Source of the DNA: Euwallacea fornicatus
Taxonomy: Eukaryota > Arthropoda > Insecta > Coleoptera > Curculionidae
Length of the DNA: 64,000 bases
Assembly: GCF_040115645.1 (NCBI RefSeq)
Contig: NC_089550.1
Span: forward strand, 4,464,001 to 4,528,000
Direction: 5' to 3'
Shown here: one piece after another, positions 11,407 through 23,238 of the stretch
Numbering within the stretch: position 1 is the first letter of the stretch
How the letters are laid out: each line of letters begins with the position of its first letter
Notes under the pieces: generated by a model
What the model saw: the letters and a program-made list of their open reading frames with translations, nothing else
Told to the model about the DNA's origin: nothing
Database searches by the model: none
Position numbers and translations under genes: made by a program

Positions 11407-14400
11407 TCATCTTGGCGATCTTTACACCCTATATGAATGCATAGACCTACGACCGCTCGCTAGGCACTATATTGTATTTCACTGGCCTCGTTTTAATGAA
11501 AATTCGATGTCACATGTCTAGCTTTTCATAACACGAGCCAGGCTCGCTGTTCTGCAAATGGACGCGCCCGTGCACACGATCAAAGTTAATTATATTTTTT
11601 TTGCAATATGAAATTTATGTAAACATTCCAGCGTAAATTTGCTCATAAGCTGTCTTTGTATGTGACGCAATTTTCGCATGGTTGGAGTGACATAACCCGT
11701 GCGGTTGTCCTTTGAACCCCGTTATGAGCCCGGCTAATTACAGCTGGAAATTAATTCAGATGTAATGGATAGGTCGTGATTATGCACGAGTAGTTTGATG
11801 GGATGTTGGTCTTTCGGGGTTTTCTTTCCATCTAGATTTCGCATTTGCAGCTAAATTTCCAGTGAAGTATCGCGTTTCCTCCACAAAGCCCCGCCATTCC
11901 AATTTCGCACTTATCGTCGGCATATCTGCACGTGTCAACACTCTAGTGTGACGTTCACTGCGAAACTTGATATTTTAATCGCATATACTTAACACGAAAT
12001 GGAGGGTTCTCCAACCTGGGGGTTTTAAGGGCTTACATTACGGTCTGCACTATCGGAAAAGTATGGTTAAAAATTCTTTGGGAAGTAGTTATTCCAATGC
12101 ATAAATAGCTCTAATTAAAAAGAACGAGGTCGTTGCTCCCCGGGCGGGTCTTTCAATGGCTCGATTTTAATTTAGCTCCTCGGCAGACCATAATAATCGA
12201 ATTAAAAGCATTTGTTTCTCTTGATACCAAATCCAATTAATCACTCGTAAATCCCGCGTATACCAAATCTATTTTAATTTGAATCGGCCTTCGTCCCTTC
12301 CTATGGAGTGACGAAATTATTCGCAAATCCATAATCCGTGTGTCATGCCTCGATCCAATGATGTTAAGTGCAGACAGCCAGACAATACCGTCAAGCCAGC
12401 CGTGTTTAATCCGTGATTGACATTTTGGGGAAGTCCCGGGGAAGCTCCCCGGGGTCTACATCAAGTCCCCCTCAAATTTCTGTGAAGCTAGTTCTCCAGA
12501 AATGCGTTTTTTCTAATGGTAATTAGGGAACTCGTCATCAGTCAACTCTGCGTCGATAACAATGTCATGCTGGGCGTATCTAGATGAATATCAGAGAACA
12601 CTTTCCCAGTATCGTTGGGTCGTATGTTTCCTTCAGCACCTGGTTGTTTTTGGGATTCTGCTGGCAAGCGGTCTCTTCGGTTTGTAAATTTAATTCGTTC
12701 CCGTCTGAAGTCACTCAAAAGAATATTCTGATTGCTTTATTTGTTGTCCAGCACGAATAACATCCCGTCGAAACGCATTAATTTTTTATCCACTTGGACC
12801 AAAATTACCGGATTCATCGTAAAATCACAAAGGCCCTCTCAAATAACTCAACTCCGTTTCGAATAATCTCGCCCTTAATTATCCCTCCTCTCAAAAGAAC
12901 AAAGAGGCTCGCAATTTAATAGGCAGATATCTGTCTTGAATACTACAGCTCACCTCGCTACACTTTGTTCCAAATCGACACCCCATTATTATCGTGCCTT
13001 ATCCAAAACAAACACAATTTAGAGGCCTCCTAAATCTTAAATTGATCTCCCTTACCTTTCACAATCGAGCTCTGCCAGACCGTTCCAGTTTTTGCTCCAA
13101 ATTAATTGCCCATTTAAGCTTCCGTACAGGATTGATTTTATATCGGAAAGGTAGAGAAACGGAGGTTCATTTTCTAATAATAATTTACCTATCTGGACTT
13201 ACTGAGGTTTCTGTTTGTCTAGCTCTGAGATATTGACCATCGAGGAACGTGATATTAGCTGCGCTGTTAATGGAGTTTTGCTAGAGATAAAACTGATCTG
13301 GGAGCTATAAAAAGACCCTTACATACCCTCGGGCAAGAATTAGCAAAACAGCTGGTCTGCATGCACCTTTTGCGCCCCAAATTCAAATTAAAATTAGGGA
13401 TGAATAGATTGGGCCTATACATACGTCCTAGAGAGTAATATGTAATTTCAGCCCCGACAGGCTTTTAAAGGCGATTAGGTCCCATCAGTTTTGAAACGGC
13501 ATTGACAGCAAATTTGAATAATAAAGAAGTCGGGGTGAATATGTTTGTGTTGTTGAATACAAAAAGCCATGTATGAGCAATTCGGGATCGGGAATAATTT
13601 CTTTTTTTGATAACGCGCAATGGAGAGGAAAATCGAAAATCAATTTTAAGTCTCCGGAGAAAGAGCAATTACCAACCGATAACCAGTAACAAGACATACA
13701 TCCATGTCCACATCTATTCGATGGAAATTCCGTGCCAGAGAATTCCATCATGCCCCACAGAGACCATCCGACCGTCGCTATGGGTCTGACTAAATGACGG
13801 TTTAAACTGATCGGACGTGAACCGAATGCTTAACCAAAGAATATTCCTGGAAAATATTAGCATTCGATATCTATAATGATATTATTCGTGATGGGGAATG
13901 TTAACAACGTCCCTCAGGTGTCTGGCTTTAATGAAGGTGATGTATCTGCTCTCTATTCGAGATGTTGCCGTCGTGATGAATAACGAAGTAGAATCTTTGG
14001 GGATTTTTCCAGTTTTGATAAATCTTCGTGTCTCGTGTGAAGCCGCATAAATGGAAGAACAAATCAGTTCAAATACCCTCACTACATCACTGGTCTCAAT
14101 AGAGTCAGAGATCACGTCAGATATGGGAAAGAGTCAATAAGTCCCGGAGTACAATGGACGAGATCAAATTAAAATGTGACCTGAAAGGGATGAATTTTGT
14201 CGATAATGCGAAGAAAGGAGAAATGCGTTAAATCTAACCAGGAAAATAGAAAAAAGATTGTATGGCATCGGAATTCGGTTAAGGAATTTTCGTCGCCCAG
14301 ACATTTTACTAGGGGAATTAGGAAGTAGGAACAAGACGTGTTGCCTGCTTTTATTTTTGACTTAGCCTCGATAAGAATAATAAAACTTCTTCTGGAAGTG

Positions 14401-17229
14401 GGAGGAAAAGCATTTTCATTATCTTTATTCACTCTCTCAGAACCATATTTTAGGTCGCATTCAAAATTGCATCCATAATGTTTCCACTATAGAATGCAAC
14501 AAACGTGTGTTTCCAATTCAACCCTTTTATTTCCAACTCAAAAGCTTTATGCATATTTCATCCTGCACAAACTGCATTTATATCCCTTTTGTATTGTATT
14601 CCTACTAGGTAAATACATAATAGAAGACCTTTCCAGTTTCCAACAGTAAAATAATAAGCCACTGCGTTTAAGGAAACATTTCGGCTTCTAGGTTCAAATA
14701 CCAATCAAAATATGTAACCCTATTGCGAAACATGTATGTGGTTGAGTTAAAGGGCAAAAACTCCCCCGTTATTAAGTTAACTATTCAAACTCGCATGAAA
14801 GGATATATCCATACGACCCTCCCCAAATTGCGTCCCAATCCCATTAATGAAAGGGCTTAGCCAATCGATATATTCAATTTGAATTCAATTTTTTTTCCCT
14901 AAAGGGCATGGGACAATCAGAATGATTATTGCTTTAATACATATCAGAAGCGATTACCTTTTTGGTAACAAGTATGTACAATATTAAAATGAAAATGCCT
15001 TTGTTGAGGTCTGATTTATAGGGACCTCAATAATGGACGAATGGAACATTTTAGGGAAATCAAGCAGTTAGTTGTCAGCGAAAGTTCAGTAATTAAATTC
15101 GAGGCTTCGACTTGTAGTGTTTTTATTTAGTGGTAATCAACGTGGTTCAATGTCCAAAGGCAATTATTTGCTGTTTTAATGGTGCCGAATGTTTTTATTT
15201 GCCAAAAAAAAATTGGAATTCTACGGACGTTTTTCATAAATCCGGTTCCCAATTTCTCAGCGTTACCACCATTAGCCGGAGCCCGTTTCCTTGTCCTTTA
15301 AATTTAACACCCTGCATCTCCCTTAACATCAACCGCCATATTATCGAAACTCTTCCGCAACATTTTCGTCCAAGTTGCCCGATGCTCCTCCTTTTCTCGT
15401 TTTCTTTGAGACACTCTATATGGATCGACTGGAATTCATTACAGTGACGTTCGCCATTAATTTGATCCACAGCAAATTAGATTAATCTTCATCTACTTCA
15501 TTGAACGTCCTCACTTAATGGTGTTTTACCAACATCGTAGGTGGGTTCGGCAACGTTTCGTATAGAATAAATTTAAAAATAAACCTATGGAAAAGTGTTA
15601 TGTAAAGAATTACAACAATCCATAATAATAAGTAATGAGTTTTGTACCATATACCCGAATAAGCGGCCTAGTTTCTTGCGAGGTCTCACACTATCATTAA
15701 TATCGAGCTCAAACCACGAGCTGAATTTGGATTTAATAAGCAGTAGTGCTTAAGCACGTACTAACCTTAACTATGAGTGCAACTTTGCATAAAAGAATGG
15801 ATTGCGAGTTTACATCGAAATATCTCCAACGAGATGGAGATATTAAGCAAAAATTCGGTATCGCCTGGATTAGACTGTTAAATCTCCAGAATTCGTCCAT
15901 GTTCGATTTTTGTTTCCCCGTCATCTGCCATGGTCGTGACGATGAACATCTATGGTACCTTATACCAAAGATATTTTTAGTCTGCGTTCGTTTTCAGATG
16001 AAGGCCAAGTTCGACGATTTCTATAGTTAAAGCTCCTTAAGCCGAACTCACACGTGATGAAATAAATGCAGAAGTTATTGTAGGTCCCTTTCCCTTCTCG
16101 AAGCATTAAAGCAATTGACGTTAATAATGGAATTTTCTCTTGCATCTCCTTTTATTAACATTAACCGGTTGTAAATAAGTCTACAGTCACAACTGCCTGT
16201 TAGGTGTAACGATCGACACTCTGTTAATTTGTATCATAATGTAGGTATGTTCCGCATATACGCAAAGTTTTGCGATCTGCATCTGAAAGGGTGCGATTAA
16301 TTATATCTGGCTTGTGCCCTTAATAGTCCCACCATAGCAGGCAGGGATCTGGAAAGGATTTAAACTTATTCACTCATTGCTAACTGTGTATTTTGATATT
16401 AGACATAGGAATTTCCTTACAGTCCTCTTCAAATACATTCGCAGATGTAATTCCCGGCATCGGTGAACTAACACTAATCAAAATACAAAAACCTCAGCAA
16501 CCGAAAACAAATTATCTCGTTCAAGAACCGACCATTTATTTTTCAAATTCGCTCACTTCAGTTACACATCTTCATTGTGCCGAAATTGGCCCTAATTCGC
16601 CCGACAGCTCGCAGCTTATACAGGGCGACCCACGGCCAACAACGAGTTGAAAACAGTGCGGAAAACGGGAGAAATGACTTTTCGAACGTATGCAAATACA
16701 ATGATCTTGCTCAATGGATCTGAAATATTTTCACCGATGCGACTTTACCGATTGTGTAAGAACAGCGGCGACTTCGATATATTAAATGGAACGCCTTGTA
16801 TATCATTTCGTTTGTATGTCGGCGATCTCTTTTTGTTCATTTCTGCTTAACGATCCCTACACCTATTTCTAGCAGTTTTCGCGATTAACACATAGGTCTG
16901 GCAAGAGGATAGCATCGATCACAGAATTCGTTCGAGTCTCAACATCTAAATCCAGAAGAATACGAACGCAGGATCCATTGTTGTGAACCAATTATGGTAG
17001 ACAAACAGGATGATCCCAAATTAAGAAACATGTAATTTGACCGAAACGAAGGCCAGTTTTTCGGGGGAGGCTTTTTCAATGCATAAAATAAACACTTATG
17101 GGCTGATCATAATCCACATGTGGTTAAAGAAAATGGATTTCCAGAAAAATTCAATGATAACGTTATTTTTTGTCTCCTGTAGGAGAATCCAATAAGCTTC
17201 GCAATTTACGACGAACCGTAAAATTCCAC
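11407..17229. other. Non-coding stretch, no gene recognised
   Basis: Short frames only (none above 105 codons), none with a recognisable motif. A small GC-rich hairpin stands out at 12435-12453 and is listed separately. A TATAAAAAG word at 13306 has no initiator at the right distance. A weak CTAG-GTAAAT acceptor/donor juxtaposition occurs at 14608 but its pyrimidine tract is interrupted. No transposon ends were recognised. Confidence 0.5.
12435..12453. repeat. GC-rich perfect hairpin
   Basis: CCCGGGGA (12435-12442), loop AGC, then TCCCCGGG (12446-12453): an 8-bp stem with no mismatch, followed by one further G, set in AT-rich surroundings. No run of T follows, so it is not a bacterial-style terminator. 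Function unknown; it may simply be a chance palindrome. Confidence 0.5.
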
Positions 17230-17608
17230 CACATACATCAAAATCGGGAGATCGGTAATAAGCGAATTTTTGAAATATCCAAGACTAGAAGAACTTCGTA
17301 CCTGCGGGTTTCATCGGTGCAGAGCACCGGCTCGTCGGAGCCCGTGGGATTGGGCTTCTAGATCTCCCGACCTTACCTCAGCGGGTTTTAACATCTGGAA
17401 TAGGATAAAAGAAGAAGTTTACATTACACCAGTAAGCCATAAAAGGGAATTGAGCCAACGCGTAGCCAACTGCATTCGTGAGTCCGATGCAAATGAGATT
17501 CAGGGGGCCACAAATCAGTCTGTAAATGTGCGCATTTTGAAGTGCTTGGAAACCAATGGCGGTCATTCAGAGCATCTAATGCAAATACTAAATAATTGTA
17601 TTATTTGA
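17230..17608 (+). pseudogene. IS630/Tc1/mariner-superfamily transposase, C-terminal relic
   Basis: A stop-broken lead-in (A-P-P-H-T near 17232, corresponding to the family block after Q-Q-D-G) is followed by a long open frame giving SRSPDLTSAGFNIWNRIKEE, then VYITPVSHKRELSQRVANCI and CLETNGGHSEHLM. This matches, block for block, the insect transposase type with the signature R-S-P-D-L-T-P-L-D-F-F-L-W-G-x-x-K and a C-terminal N-G-G-H-F-E-H. The third catalytic Asp (L-D-F-F) is G here (S-A-G-F), so the copy is dead. The N-terminal helix-turn-helix and first catalytic block are missing. I could not find terminal repeats. Confidence 0.8.
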
Positions 17609-20113
17609 TCGTTTATGCGCGTTTTAGTTCGAAAAATAATCGAATTTTTATAGACAATACATCAAAACAACATTTATTCGTGAAACGTGCCTTTTTAAGT
17701 ATAGTAGTGATAGAATAATTTAGGGGAAGTTTAATTATCTTTCGACGTATTTGCTAACATGCAAGGTATTCTGTTTAAGAAATATCACTTTAGTCAGGTT
17801 TAGTGTCTGACCTGAAAAGCATTTTGAGCCAGTTCGTACAAGGCAGAACCCCATTTCTCCCTGCATATCAAGTACCTGTTCCGACCTTAAATCACTTTGT
17901 TTTAAAACGACTGCTAATTGCTCTAAAGAAGGGGGAATTGTGCAATCCATCTATTTGCTATGTGAATTTAATTGGTCTAAGTGTGTGTATGTCATGGAAA
18001 CCCCGCCACTTGCCAGAATAGCATTCGGTCTGGAAAGTAATAAACTTGCAGTTCCGCTTTCTATGTAAATCACGAGATTTTACTGTAAGGAGATGAGATA
18101 CTTGCAGGACGTTCCGTAATTAAAATGGCTATAATCGGAGACAATTTTTTTGATAGAATACACTCGATGTCGTAATGATTCAACTTGCAGCCAATTCGCA
18201 GTCATCATTACTCGATTTTATAATTTGCCCTAAAACACCCTCAAGGCGGAATTCGTCTTAATTAATTAAGATCTCAAGTACCATGGCAGCAGTGTCTTCT
18301 GGAAATGTAATAAGAGTCTGTCAACATTGCAGACTTAGTGGAACGAGGGAATTATGATGATTAAATAATACGCAGTCAAGGGGGACAGTTTTAAATTGGA
18401 TTAATGAATTTCTTCTTTTAGATTTGTGTTAGATCCAATTCTCTGCTACGTTTTGGTAGCTCGTTTTATTAAAACGTAAACTTTAGAAACCGAAAGCAAT
18501 TTACGTCTCGCACGAGTTCATCCGCACAGAAAAAAAATACATGACTGGGGGCAGTTTAAAATTTCAACAATACCCTCGGGCGTCTACTCGCTTAGCCTCG
18601 CTTACCAGATATGCTTACCCAGAAATTACCCATGAATATTTTAGTCATTTTTTAATTGCTACCCGGAATTCGGAGATTCTAGCCTTCGAGGCCTCAGCTT
18701 TGTTCCTTCTTTTGATATAGACTTCAGACTCAGGCCTTTGTCTTCCTTGATTGCGGAATTGCTTGTTTCGGAAAAAATTTCTTAGGACCGAGGACTCAAA
18801 ATTATTTTTATTCATATATTTTTCAAATGCAGAGAAACTGAAATTAATCAGCGCCTTTGCAATATTCCTTGGATAATTTTCCTCAATTAGCAAGATCTCC
18901 ATTTCGCTATTAGAACCGTTAAACTCGTCATCTGCCTTAAAAGTGAAAACAACTTAATGACCCTTCAGGTTTTGTTCTTGAAATCCAACTGCAGTCAAAA
19001 CAAAAGGAAAATTTCTCATTTTAAAACGACAAATTGCATGCAACGTCGACGCCGATCAAAACAGAAACACCGAAACGCTCTTTTTCTGACAGTTTGGGAA
19101 ATGAGCCACATTCCGGTCACGGAATAATCCGACCGTTTCAACTTTTTCAGCTCAAGTTTAATAAATGAGCAAAATTTTTATACGCGAATGCCCCTAACTG
19201 AATTTAAATAGTCCCGCTATTTCATGACGAATGGGAAACGAATTTGGAGAGTCCTGAAATCGATTTCAATGAGAGAAACTTTAAAAGGCGCTTAAGTAGC
19301 TGGTATTTGCTCCAGTTCTTCGGGTTTATCTCCTCTTGAATTATCCTAAAGTAAATCTGTTAAGAAGGGTCCTTTTTTGCCCAAATCCCAGAAGCGATTT
19401 AAGTAGGGAACGAATTTGTGAGGCAGATGCACATCAGGAACTATTTATTTCGATTTGAAATCGTGAAGCGGGCACCGAGCCACACCAATGAGGGGGCGTG
19501 CGCACCCTCGCAGGGTCCGTGTCATGTAGTGTGCGTGGAAGAAGGACTCTGCGGAACGCACGGATGGCACTCGATGTCTTGCAAGATACGGAGTGTCCCA
19601 GGGAAAAGGGTCCCCCCTGAATGTCTCTTCAGTTGTTTGTTTTAAAAAACCGCTGAAACACGTCAACTCCGATAGGGAGAGGGACATCATTTCGGGAAAA
19701 AGTTGTTTTCGAAATATCATCCTTCCATACTTGGAAACCACTCCTTTGAAGATTTCAAATTGGAAGAGGGATTGTGTTATACCTCGTTTCGATGGTAATT
19801 TTATTCTCTACATGGTCAACGTTTTATTTTTTATTTTTGCGCGTCCGTGTTGTAGAAACTAAACAAAAACCAAATAATTTTATTTGAACCATGAACGTTG
19901 GCGTAATAAATTCTGAAAGTGTACAGTGGGTCTCAAAACAGCTCGACTTCAAAATGTATCAGTAATAATAACAATTCTAACATTCCATTTAAAATTCATA
20001 AACTCCAGTTTTTCGGAGGAACAATTTATTTATATTTTCCTCTGCATGTATTGGTTTTAGTATTACGTGCCAATACAGCACTTTGCACTTCGTTCAAATT
20101 TAATTTAATTTAA
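17609..20113. other. Non-coding stretch with a palindromic homeodomain-type site
   Basis: No gene recognised. A 16-bp perfect palindrome lies at 18256-18271 (listed separately). The block 19440-19740 is richer in G+C and is open on both strands (75 and 98 codons), but neither translation carries a motif I know. The segment ends just before the transposase relic at 20114; a possible element end with the words TACAGTGGGTCTC occurs near 19921 but no partner was found downstream. Confidence 0.5.
18256..18271. promoter_or_regulatory. 16-bp palindrome with overlapping TAATTA cores
   Basis: TCTTAATTAATTAAGA is a perfect inverted repeat containing TAAT-TA-ATTA, the arrangement bound by paired-class and other homeodomain dimers. 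It is the cleanest such site seen, but TAATTA is common in this AT-rich window, so binding is only inferred. Confidence 0.25.
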
Positions 20114-20833
20114 ATGGTTTACACGTTACAAGACAGAATCGAAATCGTGAGTCTGTATTGCAAAAACAATAATTCTGCAGGAGGAGCAGTTCGTGCCTTC
20201 AATTTAAATCATCTTAATGAAATAGTACGCCAGCCTTGCGTATCTAAGTTGTTAATGAAACTCAATGAGTCAGGTCCGGTTCAAAATAAAAAAAAAAAAA
20301 ACGTACGAAGTTCACCGCCCAATGATAGGTGACAAAGTCCGAATCTCAAAAAAAGTAAAATTTCGTTGTTATGTCTTAAAACTAGTACAGCAATCAAACT
20401 TACAGTGAAAAAACCATCTACAACTTCTAGTAGACGCCGTCTCCCGAGATAACTTAAATACTTGAACAATGTTCCCGCCTGTTAGAACACGAATTAATTT
20501 TCAACAGGGTGGAGCGCATCCACACCACACTACTGCTGCCCAACAATTTCTAAATGAAGATTTTCCTCGAAGATGGATTGACAGAAAGATCTAGTGGAAC
20601 GGCCCGCGAGGTATCCTTACCGTGGTTTCCTGGATTTTTTCTTATGGAAACATTTGAAGACCGAAATCTATGAGACACATTTTGATTTTCTTGAGGAGCT
20701 ACGTGCCGGAATCGTCGACGAGTGTAGGTCAACAGTGCCAGAAATGTTGGATAATGTACGACAACGATTTGAGAATCGGCTGCACACGTGCACGGAAATT
20801 AACGGAGGCCACTTTCAACGTTTCTTACGATAA
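20114..20833 (+). pseudogene. IS630/Tc1/mariner-superfamily transposase with central deletion
   Basis: The start is kept: ATG at 20114 opens 72 codons beginning MVYTLQDRIEIVSLYCKNNN with the helix-turn-helix of the family (S-G-x-V-x-N-K-K-K linker), then a stop. After only about 165 bases the catalytic domain resumes in another frame at 20496 with NFQQGGAHPHHTTAAQQFLN and EDFPRRWIDRK. Another shift gives GFLDFFLWKHLKTEIYE and ends TCTEINGGHFQRFLR before a stop at 20833. The family block Q-Q-D-G has become Q-Q-G-G, removing a catalytic Asp, while the L-D-F-F Asp survives. The middle of the gene, including the first catalytic Asp, is deleted. The 3' boundary of the element could not be fixed. 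Confidence 0.85.
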
Positions 20834-23161
20834 AATAAATAAAATACGAGTAAAAATGGTTAGAATCAAGTTATTTGATTTTTGTTTAATTCCTACGAAG
20901 ACCGACGTACAAAAATGAAAATTTAGAGCTTGACCATATAGAGCACAAAGTTATCTTTTGAACGAGAGACGACATTTCGACAGCAACTTCTTTGCCAGGT
21001 GCTGCCAACCCCTCCCCAACCAAAGTTGATGTGTTTTAGCGTCTTTAACGAACAAAAAGCAAGATATTCAAGGTGAATACCTTTTTCTCTGGGAAGCATA
21101 CAATTTACAGGAGACTTTGTGAGCTTGAGTGAAGAATTGCTCCCATTGCACCCGGTCGTACATGAAATTCCGCATTGTCGCCCAATCGAGGTCAATGTGG
21201 CTCTTTTCGGGGCGTGAAAAGGTGCTCAAAAATTATGGTTCCGATTGTGCCAAGTCAGTTTCGCTGAGGTTCCAGACATTTGCTACCCTCTGCACATCTC
21301 CTCGCCCTCGCCCCTCCCCTCTCGCCACGGCCAGGCAATTAAATAACATGTTAGCTTCCAGACAAGCTGGCCAGCTCCATCAATAACTTTCCGGGATTAT
21401 GGTCGGCTAATAAAGCATATCGGATATCCCTCGCATTATACAGGGGTCGAAATATATTTGATTTGCGGTATGACGTCGGGTCTCCTCGCGTAAATATTTC
21501 AATTAGATTAGTGCGCCATAGTTGTTATCGTGCGGTTCAGATGATTGATGACGTACTAATCTGTCATGATGCCGGACAGTGCACGAGTTGCTATTTATGA
21601 GCAACATGGCTCCCGCAATTACCTTTGGGGAAGGGCCCCAACAGCATAACAATTCATAGTTTCGTCGGATCGTTTATAACCCCGCTTGACGTGAGACTTT
21701 TAAACTTGTTTCGTTACTATACATATTCATTGAGAGGACGCCATTTGATCTGCAAACATATTGTGAGGTCTTGTGCGGTGGATGATTAATAGCTCCTGCG
21801 AATGGTGTCGAAAACTGACAGGGTGACACGTATTAAACGGTTTTTGCTTTGCATAGCGGCGAACTGTTCATAAGAATCAATGAGCGGCCCAACTGTCTCT
21901 ATTTGAGGCGAATTTTCAAAAGATGCCTTTCAGCCTCTGAAAGAGCCGTGGGGCGCAGTCTGGATGCAGAATAGTACGTTATTAACGTTCGCCTAAAGAG
22001 CTAACCTTAACCAACGTCACAACTTCATTTCGATCATGCCCGCTAGTTTTCGAGATATCGGACGGTCAATTGCTGCAATTTCGATTTGGTCGTTTTGAAG
22101 TGGGCATTTCTTTTTCCCCCGAATGAATGCCAGGATCTGCAGTCTCTTCCTTTGGAGACACTTTTAAGGTCGGTTAAAATGGAATTGAAGCGCGCACCCA
22201 ATATCTCTGAAATTGAAAGAGATTTCACAACCCGATTTCAGCAGGCTTACAGAACTGGCCGGGGCGATTAATTTGCGGTCTCGAATCCTGTGGTTCCACC
22301 TGCTTTTCTCCGTATTGCGGCCGGCTTCAAACTTTGGTCAGGGAGTAAAAAATTCCCAGCCCTCAAAAATAACAGGCCAATTTCCTCGGCCGGCTATCCG
22401 AGCTCGAGACGTAAAAACACGTCGAAAGTACCTTATTAGACCAAACCCACTGCAGTTGACTAAAAAAGGAAACTGTTATCTACTGCCTTTGCAAACAACA
22501 AAACACCTGAGGGAAATATGAAAGATAAATAAAATATAAGATTTTCGTTCAACGCAGCGAGGAGCGCGATAACAGGGGGTGCCTATTGAATAGGCGGGAA
22601 CGTACAGTGTTGGTCTTATCTTTTAAGATATATTCATATTCCCCACGTTTGAATTGAGTTTAGGGTTTGATAGTGGCGTAAAAAATGGCTGCTTTACGTT
22701 TTGGGACAAAATTTACCGACCTCCATCAAGAGAGTTATTTTGTCTTTATCTCTAAAATAGCGACATCTTTAGCAGCTAATGAGGGTGGGATGGGACATAC
22801 CTTTATCTGCACAAGTTTGTATATTTATATTTAATTGAGGCAGCGAGTTTCGCATCTAAGCTATGCAATTAACGAGAATATAGAAGCCAGGCATGCTCGT
22901 AATTCGGTTAAGTTTTGCTGCATGGAAATTATCCATGTTGATATTAGAGAATAAGTAAGGAGGATGTTCGTTTTGTGTTTGAATATTTCAGTTATATTTG
23001 CAGTGTTGTATGCGGAGCACTTACAAGATAAGTCGATTATTTTTAGGCTGTTTGCGCGGCGTGAAGTTTGAATTTCCTCTGAAGTCGAGGTGCAAGTTAA
23101 AGCTGGTGCGGTGGGTCAGTCTCTATTGTAGTTTGTTGTGCTTGATGTGTATTCTCTATGA
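20834..23161. other. Non-coding stretch, no gene recognised
   Basis: Only short frames without motifs, the longest being 102 codons (22213-22521). The tract 21290-21320 is C-rich (repeated CTCGCCC/CCCTC words), the only notable compositional feature. No terminal repeats or simple repeats of length were seen. It leads directly into the splice-like cluster at 23162. Confidence 0.5.
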
Positions 23162-23238
23162 CTAAAGCCTTTTCTCTCTTTCAGGTACGTATCGCCTTAT
23201 TGCAAACTAGGGCGGCGAAAGAGGAATGCTGAGTAAGT
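23162..23238 (+). other. Candidate microexon or recursive-splicing exon (23185-23232)
   Basis: Seen: CTAAAG (branch-like) at 23162, an unbroken 15-base pyrimidine tract and A-G ending at 23184, followed at once by GTACGT (23185). A second donor, GTAAGT, begins at 23233 in the context CTGA-GTAAGTTA. The 48 bases between (23185-23232) are open in only one useful frame, reading YVSPYCKLGRRKRNA with partial codons at both ends. It is the strongest acceptor I noticed, and a consensus donor lies within 50 bases. Known: an acceptor abutting a donor is the ratchet-point signature of recursive splicing in long insect introns. Inferred: this is a recursive-splicing site, or a small cassette exon (the reading K-L-G-R-R-K-R contains a furin-type basic site). 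The gene cannot be identified. Confidence 0.4.

Noticed and set aside
13306..13345. TATAAAAAG as a promoter
   Set aside because: No initiator-like sequence about 30 bases downstream.
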